Positions 6,149 through 10,740 of a stretch of 10,740 nucleotides of DNA are shown here, one piece after another. Below the pieces are notes generated by a model. The model had not been told where the DNA came from, did not search any database, and saw nothing but the letters and a program-made list of their open reading frames with translations. Source of the DNA: CTSoil-075 sp964292325. GTDB taxonomy: Bacteria; Bacillota; Negativicutes; DSM-13327. The first letter of the stretch is position 1. Every line of letters begins with the position of its first letter. The translations under genes and the position numbers were made by a program. Where the stretch lies: contig CAXYVG010000112.1 of the NCBI GenBank assembly GCA_964292325.1, positions 1 through 10,740 of the forward strand, read 5' to 3'.

Positions 6149-6652
6149 ATGTCCAAGATGATTGATTACACAACTCTCGACCTAAAAGAGAAAGTTGTAT
6201 TCATAAACCGAGTTGCTAAAGTAGTAAAAGGCGGTCGCCGCTTTTCATTCAGTGCATTGGTAGTTGTTGGAGACGAGAATGGCCATGTTGGTGCCGGTCT
6301 CGGCAAAGCTGGTGAAGTGCCTGAGGCAATCAGAAAAGGTGTCGAAGATGCTAAGAAAAATCTGATTACTGTTCCACTTCGTGGCACGACAATTCCACAT
6401 CAAATATTAGGTGTATTTGGTGCTGGTAAAGTATTCATGAAACCTGCATCAGAAGGTACTGGCGTTATTGCTGGTGGTCCAGTACGTGCCGTACTTGAAC
6501 TTTCTGGAATTCATGATATTTTAACTAAATCATTGGGATCTAATAATCCTAATAATATGGTACGCGCTACTATTACTGGTCTGCAACAATTAAAACGTGC
6601 AGAGCAAGTAGCAGCCCTTCGTGGCAAAACCGTTCAGCAAATTCTGGGTTAA
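6149..6652 (+). CDS. rpsE: 30S ribosomal protein S5 (uS5)
   Basis: Small-subunit protein at the mRNA entry site, important for decoding fidelity. The 167-residue product has an N-terminal double-stranded RNA-binding-like domain (about 12-75) with KVVKGGRRFSFSALVVVGD; the loop at Lys27-Gly28-Gly29-Arg30 is where spectinomycin-resistance changes occur in the family, and it looks wild type here. The C-terminal domain holds GVIAGGPVRAVLELSGIHD and LGSNNPNNMVRAT. The ATG follows AGGAGG by seven bases. The stop codon lies at the beginning of the rpmD ribosome binding site. Confidence 0.98.
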   Translation: MSKMIDYTTLDLKEKVVFINRVAKVVKGGRRFSFSALVVVGDENGHVGAGLGKAGEVPEAIRKGVEDAKKNLITVPLRGTTIPHQILGVFGAGKVFMKPASEGTGVIAGGPVRAVLELSGIHDILTKSLGSNNPNNMVRATITGLQQLKRAEQVAALRGKTVQQILG

Positions 6653-6664
6653 GGAGGAATTATA

Positions 6665-6850
6665 ATGGCAATACTCAAAATCACTCTTACCAGAAGCCTG
6701 ATCGGCAGACCAGAGGATCAAAGAGCTACTGTAAAGGCCCTGGGACTTAAGAAAACAAATACTTTTGTGATGCAAGATGATACTCCGGTTATTCGTGGTA
6801 TGGTTCGCAAAGTTGAACATCTTGTAACAGTTGAAGAAATACAAGACTAA
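6665..6850 (+). CDS. rpmD: 50S ribosomal protein L30 (uL30)
   Basis: Small large-subunit protein of the short bacterial type. The 61 residues match the family (58-62). Recognisable parts are ILKITLTRSLIGRPEDQRAT, the LGLKKTN segment and DDTPVIRGMVRKVEHLVTVEE. The Shine-Dalgarno sequence AAGGAGG overlaps the rpsE stop codon, giving close coupling. The gene is not universal in bacteria; its presence between rpsE and rplO is the usual arrangement. Confidence 0.97.
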   Translation: MAILKITLTRSLIGRPEDQRATVKALGLKKTNTFVMQDDTPVIRGMVRKVEHLVTVEEIQD

Positions 6851-6870
6851 TTTGAGAGGAGGTGCTAATG

Positions 6871-7311
6871 ATGAAATTGCATGAATTAGCTCCTGCACCT
6901 GGTTCGAGAAAAGTTCGTACTCGGGTAGGTCGAGGTATCGGTTCAGGCCTTGGTAAAACATCAGGCAGAGGTCATAAAGGTCAAAATTCTCGTGCCGGTG
7001 GCGGAACACGCCCTGGTTTTGAAGGCGGTCAAATGCCTCTTTACCGTAGATTGCCAAAACGTGGTTTTTATAACAAGTTTAGCAAAGAGTATGCAATCGT
7101 GAATATTTCTGAACTTAATCGTTTTGAGGAAGGAACAGTTGTTGACCCAGTAGCTTTGATAGAAGCTGGGGTACTAAAAAATGTTCGTGACGGTGTACGT
7201 ATCTTAGGTAATGGCGAAATTACTAAATCCCTTACTGTAATAGCGAATGGCTTTACCAAATCAGCGGAAGAAAAAATTATTGCTGCTGGCGGAAAAGTCG
7301 AGGTGGTATAA
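6871..7311 (+). CDS. rplO: 50S ribosomal protein L15 (uL15)
   Basis: Late-assembly 23S rRNA-binding protein. From ATG 6871 the product is 146 residues beginning MKLHELAPAPGSRKVRTRVG, the same length as in B. subtilis as recalled. The Gly/Arg-rich N-terminal extension (about 18-56) penetrates the rRNA core; the central GGQMPLYRRLPKRGF and the C-terminal signature around VRILGNGEITKSLTVIANGF are typical. In-frame GTG 6862 and ATG 6868 lie in or within five bases of AGGAGG (6857-6862), while ATG 6871 lies eight bases away, so 6871 is chosen. The stop codon abuts the secY start with no gap. Confidence 0.97.
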   Translation: MKLHELAPAPGSRKVRTRVGRGIGSGLGKTSGRGHKGQNSRAGGGTRPGFEGGQMPLYRRLPKRGFYNKFSKEYAIVNISELNRFEEGTVVDPVALIEAGVLKNVRDGVRILGNGEITKSLTVIANGFTKSAEEKIIAAGGKVEVV

Positions 7312-8568
7312 GTGCTTTCAGCTCTGTCTAATATACTAAAAATTACTGAGCTTAGACAAAAAGTAGTTTTTACGCTAATTATGTTTTTAGTATTTAGAGC
7401 CGGTACTCATATCCCAGTTCCTGGAGTTGATGTTTCAGTTATTGAGCAAATGTTTACCAGTGGTAATTTGTTTGGTTTGCTGGATTTGTTTGCTGGTGGA
7501 GCATTAAGTAAGTTCTCTATATTCGCAATGAGTATTACTCCATATATTAATGCTTCGATTATTATGCAACTTTTAACCGTTGTTGTTCCAAAGTTTGAAC
7601 AATGGGCTAAAGAAGGCGAAGAAGGCCGTAAAAAGATAACACAAATTACTCGATACGGTACTGTCTTACTTGGTTTTGTTCAGGCGATTGGTATGGCTAT
7701 TGGACTTAAGGAGGCAATCATTAATCCCGGTATTGGTTCGATTATACTGATTGCGTTAACACTTACAGCGGGAACGACCTTCCTAATGTGGTTAGGCGAA
7801 CAAATTACGGAAAAAGGTATTGGTAATGGTATTTCGCTAATTATTTTTGCTGGTATTGTATCGAGAATACCTGATGGTATTTATGTAATTTATCAGTATT
7901 TGACTGCGGGTACCATACAATGGTACAATGTGTTGGCTTTTATAGCTATTGGTATAGCTATGATTGTGTTAGTAATTCTTATTTCACAAGGCCAAAGACG
8001 AATTCCTGTTCAATATGCTAAAAGAGTAGTGGGTCGTAAGACATATGGTGGACATTCTACTCATATTCCGCTGAAAGTAAATCAAGCGGGAGTTATACCA
8101 ATAATCTTTGCGTCATCTGTGCTGATGTTTCCAGTAACTATTGCCCAGTTTGTTGATATTCCCTGGGTAAAAACGGTGGCAGATTGGTTTGCGTGGGGTA
8201 CGCCTCTACAAACATTTTTGTATGCGCTACTGATCATCTTTTTCACGTATTTCTATACTGCGGTTACTTTGAACATATCGGATATGGCAGAGAACATGAA
8301 AAAATACGGTGGTTTTATTCCAGGACTGCGCCCGGGTAAACCGACTGCTGATTATTTGGATCGAGTCATGACCAGAATTACCCTTGCAGGTTCAGTATTT
8401 CTTGCGCTTATTGCCATACTGCCTAATTTTATTGCAGTTGTGACAAATATTCCTGGGGTCTATTTTGGCGGCACCGCCCTCTTAATAGTGGTAGGCGTAG
8501 CACTTGATACTATGAAACAGATAGAGGCGTTGATTCTTATGCGTCACTATCAAGGTTTCATGAAGTAG
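7312..8568 (+). CDS. secY: Preprotein translocase subunit SecY
   Basis: Channel subunit of the SecYEG translocon in the cytoplasmic membrane, exporting unfolded preproteins with SecA and inserting membrane proteins. The 418 residues carry ten predicted membrane segments at about 18-35, 68-92, 113-134, 141-161, 170-187, 205-225, 257-279, 301-321, 355-375 and 383-402. Family landmarks are AGTHIPVPGVD, the plug region GLLDLFAGGAL, ISLIIFAGIVSRIP, QGQRRIPVQYAKR in the cytosolic loop between segments 6 and 7, and GGFIPGLRPGKPT before segment 9. The start is GTG with an AGGTGG site inside the end of rplO, five bases upstream. Its zero-gap junction with rplO suggests coupling of export capacity to ribosome synthesis. 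Confidence 0.98.
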   Translation: MLSALSNILKITELRQKVVFTLIMFLVFRAGTHIPVPGVDVSVIEQMFTSGNLFGLLDLFAGGALSKFSIFAMSITPYINASIIMQLLTVVVPKFEQWAKEGEEGRKKITQITRYGTVLLGFVQAIGMAIGLKEAIINPGIGSIILIALTLTAGTTFLMWLGEQITEKGIGNGISLIIFAGIVSRIPDGIYVIYQYLTAGTIQWYNVLAFIAIGIAMIVLVILISQGQRRIPVQYAKRVVGRKTYGGHSTHIPLKVNQAGVIPIIFASSVLMFPVTIAQFVDIPWVKTVADWFAWGTPLQTFLYALLIIFFTYFYTAVTLNISDMAENMKKYGGFIPGLRPGKPTADYLDRVMTRITLAGSVFLALIAILPNFIAVVTNIPGVYFGGTALLIVVGVALDTMKQIEALILMRHYQGFMK

Positions 8569-8580
8569 GGAGGTGTCTTC

Positions 8581-9228
8581 GTGTATATCCTGTTAATGGG
8601 ACCGCCTGGGGCTGGTAAAGGTACACAGGCGGCTGAATTAGTTGCAGAGTTTCATATCCCACATATTTCAACTGGTGATATGTTTCGGGCAGCTGTTAAA
8701 GAAGGAACTGAACTTGGCAAACAGGCGAAAGCCTGCATGGATGCTGGTCAATTAGTATCTGATAGTATTACTATCGGAATCGTAAAAGAACGACTAGCTA
8801 AGCCTGATTGTCATAAAGGTTTTATTTTAGATGGATTTCCGCGTACGACAGAGCAAGCACATGCACTGGATGTTACATTGAATGAATTAAAAATAAAACT
8901 TGATCGTGTTATTAATATTGATGTTCCAGTAGGAGATTTGATTCATCGCATGACAGGTCGTCGTATCTGCAAAGGTTGTGGCGCTACTTTTCATGTAACA
9001 TTTAATCCATCTACAAAAGGATCACAATGTGATAAATGCGATGGGGAAATATATCAGCGTGCTGATGATACTGAAGAAACGGTTACAAAACGTTTGACAG
9101 TATACTCCGATCAGACAAAACCGTTAATTGAATATTATTTAGACCAAGGTCTTTATAGTGAAATTGATGGCCGTCAAGCGATTGAAAAAGTATTTTCTGA
9201 TATAGTAAGTACCCTGAGAGGCGAGTAG
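8581..9228 (+). CDS. adk: Adenylate kinase, zinc-lid type
   Basis: Cytosolic enzyme that interconverts ATP + AMP and two ADP, balancing adenylate pools. The 215-residue protein has the P-loop GPPGAGKGT at residues 7-15, the AMP-binding STGDMFRAAV at 30-39, DGFPRT at 84-89 and the LID arginine region MTGRR at 124-128. The long LID carries four cysteines, Cys130, Cys133, Cys150 and Cys153, a structural zinc site typical of Gram-positive-type adenylate kinases (B. subtilis has Asp at the last position). The start is GTG after GGGAGGTG. The gene lies 12 nt after secY; secY-adk-map is a common Bacillota arrangement. Confidence 0.98.
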   Translation: MYILLMGPPGAGKGTQAAELVAEFHIPHISTGDMFRAAVKEGTELGKQAKACMDAGQLVSDSITIGIVKERLAKPDCHKGFILDGFPRTTEQAHALDVTLNELKIKLDRVINIDVPVGDLIHRMTGRRICKGCGATFHVTFNPSTKGSQCDKCDGEIYQRADDTEETVTKRLTVYSDQTKPLIEYYLDQGLYSEIDGRQAIEKVFSDIVSTLRGE

Positions 9229-9230
9229 GT

Positions 9231-9977
9231 ATGATCATCCTTAAATCAGAGCGGGAAATAAACTATCTGCGTGATGCAGGTAGGATAGTAGCTGAAACTC
9301 ATGTTGAAGTGAAGAAAGCTGTTAAGCCCGGAGTTACTACGCTGGATTTGGATCAGATTGCCGAAAAATATATTAAAAGTCGTGGGGCAATTCCTGCATT
9401 TAAGGGATTCCATGGCTTTACGGGAAACATTTGCTCTTCAGTAAATGAAGAGGTAGTACATGGCATTCCAGGATTAAGAAAGTTAAAAACTGGAGATAAT
9501 GTTAGTATTGATATTGGAGCGGTAATTAATGGATACAATGGTGATGCCGCGATTACTGTCCCTGTAGGCGAAATCGATGCGGAAGTGCAAAAGCTTTTAG
9601 ATGTTACAGAAGAAGCTTTGTATAAAGGTATCGAAAGTGCTATCATTGGTAATCGTTTGAGTGACATTTCCCATAGCGTTCAGAAACATGTTGAACAACA
9701 TGGCTTTGGCGTCGTGCGTGATTATGTTGGGCATGGTATTGGTCGGAGTATGCATGAAGATCCGCAAGTGCCGAATTATGGAAGTCCTGGCCGTGGGCCA
9801 CGATTAAAATCTGGTATGACTTTGGCAATAGAGCCGATGGTCAATCTGGGCACATGTGAAGTAAAGACACTTGATGATGCTTGGACGGTTGTAACTCTTG
9901 ACGGCAAGCGCTCAGCGCATTTTGAACATTCTATTGCCATCACTGATGGAAAGCCGGAGATTCTGACTAAATTATAG
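9231..9977 (+). CDS. map: Methionine aminopeptidase, type I
   Basis: Cytosolic, ribosome-associated metalloenzyme that removes the initiator methionine from nascent proteins with a small second residue. The 248-residue length fits type Ia enzymes without an N-terminal extension. All five metal ligands are present: Asp94, Asp105, His168, Glu201 and Glu232. The catalytic His77 (VVHGIP) and His175 (SMHED) are also visible, so the enzyme should be active. The ATG lies only two bases after the adk stop and has a weak ribosome binding site (GAGGCGAG within the end of adk), suggesting reinitiation or coupling. Confidence 0.98.
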   Translation: MIILKSEREINYLRDAGRIVAETHVEVKKAVKPGVTTLDLDQIAEKYIKSRGAIPAFKGFHGFTGNICSSVNEEVVHGIPGLRKLKTGDNVSIDIGAVINGYNGDAAITVPVGEIDAEVQKLLDVTEEALYKGIESAIIGNRLSDISHSVQKHVEQHGFGVVRDYVGHGIGRSMHEDPQVPNYGSPGRGPRLKSGMTLAIEPMVNLGTCEVKTLDDAWTVVTLDGKRSAHFEHSIAITDGKPEILTKL

Positions 9978-9989
9978 GAGGCAGCTCTG

Positions 9990-10274
9990 GTGTCAGTCTT
10001 GAATATATCAATTGGTCAACTTGTTACTAGCAATGCTGGACGTGATCAGACTAATGTTTATCTAGTTGTAGGGATTAATAAGAATAAGCTTCTTTTACTA
10101 GCAAATGGTAGAGAGCGTAAGCTTAATAATCCTAAACAGAAAAATATCCGACATGTCAATGTTCTTAAATCGATTGCCCAAGGTGTGGCGGAAAAGCTTC
10201 AATCTGGCGTGAAAATTTCAGATGAAGAACTCCGCCAAGCCATTCAGGTTTTATATAAACCAGATAATCTGTGA
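9990..10274 (+). CDS. KOW-domain RNA-binding protein (L14e-like), function unproven
   Basis: A 94-residue basic protein with a KOW-like N-terminal part (about residues 7-35, IGQLVTSNAGRDQTNVYLVV) and the following LLLANGRERKLNNPKQKNIRHV, which resembles the KOW RNA-binding proteins distantly related to archaeal/eukaryotic L14e found at this place in many Bacillota. The C-terminal part (about 58-94) is a predicted helical region ending in a Tyr-Lys-Pro tail with no recognised motif. The GTG start follows TAGGAGG, which overlaps the map stop. Position between map and infA suggests a ribosome-linked role, for example rRNA binding, but this is inference. It may correspond to B. subtilis ybzG; I cannot verify that here. 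Confidence 0.88.
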   Translation: MSVLNISIGQLVTSNAGRDQTNVYLVVGINKNKLLLLANGRERKLNNPKQKNIRHVNVLKSIAQGVAEKLQSGVKISDEELRQAIQVLYKPDNL

Positions 10275-10297
10275 TAAGCGGACTAGGAGGGATTCTC

Positions 10298-10516
10298 GTG
10301 TCCAAACAAGATGCAATTGAGGTTGAAGGTACGGTTCTCGAAGCCTTGCCTAATGCTATGTTCCAGGTACAACTGGAAAATGAGCATGTCGTACTGGCGC
10401 ATGTATCAGGTAAGATCCGCATGAACTTTATCCGGATATTACCTGGGGATAAAGTAACTGTAGAACTTACGCCTTATGACTTAAAGCGTGGCCGTATTAC
10501 CTACCGTTTCAAATAG
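10298..10516 (+). CDS. infA: Translation initiation factor IF-1
   Basis: OB-fold factor that binds the 30S A site and assists IF2 and IF3 in forming the initiation complex. From GTG 10298 the product is 72 residues, exactly the usual size, beginning MSKQDAIEVEGTVLEALPNA. S1-like features MFQVQLENEHVVLAHVSGKI and RMNFIRILPGDKVTVELTPY, and the end GRITYRFK, are canonical. An in-frame GTG at 10271 would add nine residues, but it overlaps the end of the KOW gene and has no site upstream, whereas AGGAGG (10285-10290) is seven bases before 10298. Confidence 0.97.
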   Translation: MSKQDAIEVEGTVLEALPNAMFQVQLENEHVVLAHVSGKIRMNFIRILPGDKVTVELTPYDLKRGRITYRFK

Positions 10517-10594
10517 CGGATTCGTAAAGAAGTTGGCTTTCGATGTAACGTTGATTGCGCGAGTTCGTGAATATATGAAAAGGAGGACTGGCAA
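10517..10594 (+). promoter_or_regulatory. infA-rpmJ intergenic segment
   Basis: The longest gap in the window, 78 nt. TCG-T-AAAG (10522-10529) can pair with CTTTCGA (10537-10543) around a seven-base loop, with one bulge. TTGATT (10551-10556) and TATATG (10572-10577) form a poor promoter-like pair with a 15-base spacer. The rpmJ Shine-Dalgarno sequence AAGGAGG ends the segment. Neither the hairpin nor the promoter is convincing; no U-run terminator is seen. Confidence 0.2.
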
Positions 10595-10708
10595 ATGAAA
10601 GTAAGAGCGTCGGTCAAGACCATTTGTGAAAAATGTAAGGTAATTAAACGCAAGGGACATGTAATGGTGATTTGCGAAAATCCTAAACATAAACAAAAGC
10701 AAGGATAG
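10595..10708 (+). CDS. rpmJ: 50S ribosomal protein L36 (bL36), zinc-binding form
   Basis: Smallest large-subunit protein, inserted in 23S rRNA near the base of the L7/L12 stalk. It is 37 residues, starting MKVRASVKTICEKCKVIKRK and ending KHKQKQG. The metal site is complete, Cys11, Cys14, Cys27 and His32, so this is the zinc-containing form. The ATG follows AAGGAGG by eight bases. Its place between infA and rpmM-region gene rpsM is the standard Bacillota order. The gene is very short and easily missed in length-filtered gene calls. Confidence 0.98.
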   Translation: MKVRASVKTICEKCKVIKRKGHVMVICENPKHKQKQG

Positions 10709-10722
10709 GAGGTGTACTATAC

Positions 10723-10740
10723 ATGGCACGTATTGCCGGA
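10723..10740 (+). CDS. rpsM: 30S ribosomal protein S13 (uS13), 3' truncated by window end
   Basis: Only the first six codons, MARIAG, are visible. They match the S13 N-terminus (MARIAGVDLP in many bacteria) and follow AGGAGGTG (10707-10714), which overlaps the rpmJ stop. The position right after rpmJ is the conserved place of rpsM. S13 sits in the small-subunit head and contacts P-site tRNA and L5. Confidence 0.9.

Noticed and set aside
6590..7057. 155-codon open frame on the minus strand across the rpsE end, rpmD and rplO start
   Set aside because: It is antisense to three certain genes, has no recognisable domain and its protein reads like a reverse-strand shadow of their codons.
10551..10577. 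Promoter-like TTGATT and TATATG before rpmJ
   Set aside because: Both boxes deviate from consensus and the 15-base spacer is too short; it is mentioned only as part of the intergenic segment.
10575..10598. Seven-codon frame MKRRTGK whose stop overlaps the rpmJ start (ATGA)
   Set aside because: There is no ribosome binding site before it and its codons simply read through the rpmJ Shine-Dalgarno sequence.
1..10740. Undescribed system, mobile element, CRISPR array or RNA gene
   Set aside because: Every gene is assigned to a conserved ribosomal protein operon in the usual order, gaps are under 80 nt, and no repeats, transposase or tRNA-like sequence was seen.

Overview
The window is a stretch of the conserved S10-spc ribosomal protein super-operon of a low-to-moderate GC Bacillota-type bacterium. 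Every gene reads on the + strand with gaps of 0 to about 78 nt and, in two places, short overlaps. The inferred order is rplB(partial)-rpsS-rplV-rpsC-rplP-rpmC-rpsQ-rplN-rplX-rplE-rpsZ(rpsN)-rpsH-rplF-rplR-rpsE-rpmD-rplO-secY-adk-map-KOW protein-infA-rpmJ-rpsM(partial). Three things point to Bacillota: a 61-residue zinc-type S14, a KOW protein between map and infA, and strong AGGAGG ribosome binding sites with many GTG/TTG starts. The protein sequences (for example the S3 and L2 N-termini) look most like Clostridia/Negativicutes, perhaps the Sporomusa/Pelosinus group. That finer placement is an impression from memory, not a measured result.

Layout: 1-3178 is the distal S10 operon (L2, S19, L22, S3, L16, L29, S17). 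3246-7311 corresponds to the spc operon (L14, L24, L5, S14, S8, L6, L18, S5, L30, L15). 7312-9977 holds the non-ribosomal trio secY, adk and map. 9990-10740 is the start of the alpha-operon-like segment (KOW protein, infA, rpmJ, start of rpsM). No stretch above 300 nt lacks a gene; the longest gaps are rpsQ-rplN (67 nt) and infA-rpmJ (78 nt).

Together the genes build both ribosomal subunits and link translation to protein export (SecY), adenylate homeostasis (Adk), N-terminal methionine removal (Map) and initiation (IF1). Tight spacing, the TAATG junction of rpsC/rplP, the 11-nt rplP/rpmC overlap and the zero-gap rplO/secY junction suggest translational coupling within one long transcript. 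I see no convincing promoter or terminator inside the window; upstream promoters are probably outside it.

Several automatic-looking start positions are better moved downstream by Shine-Dalgarno spacing and family length: rpsQ to GTG 2921, rplR to TTG 5762, rplO to ATG 6871, infA to GTG 10298. The L2 gene clearly continues upstream of the window rather than starting at its internal ATG. I find no mobile element, CRISPR array, RNA gene or undescribed system. The most notable points are an extended acidic C-terminus on L16, zinc-ligand cysteines in four proteins, an 18-nt perfect palindrome next to the rpsQ ribosome binding site, and some possible alternative foldings of intergenic leaders. All of these are modest.
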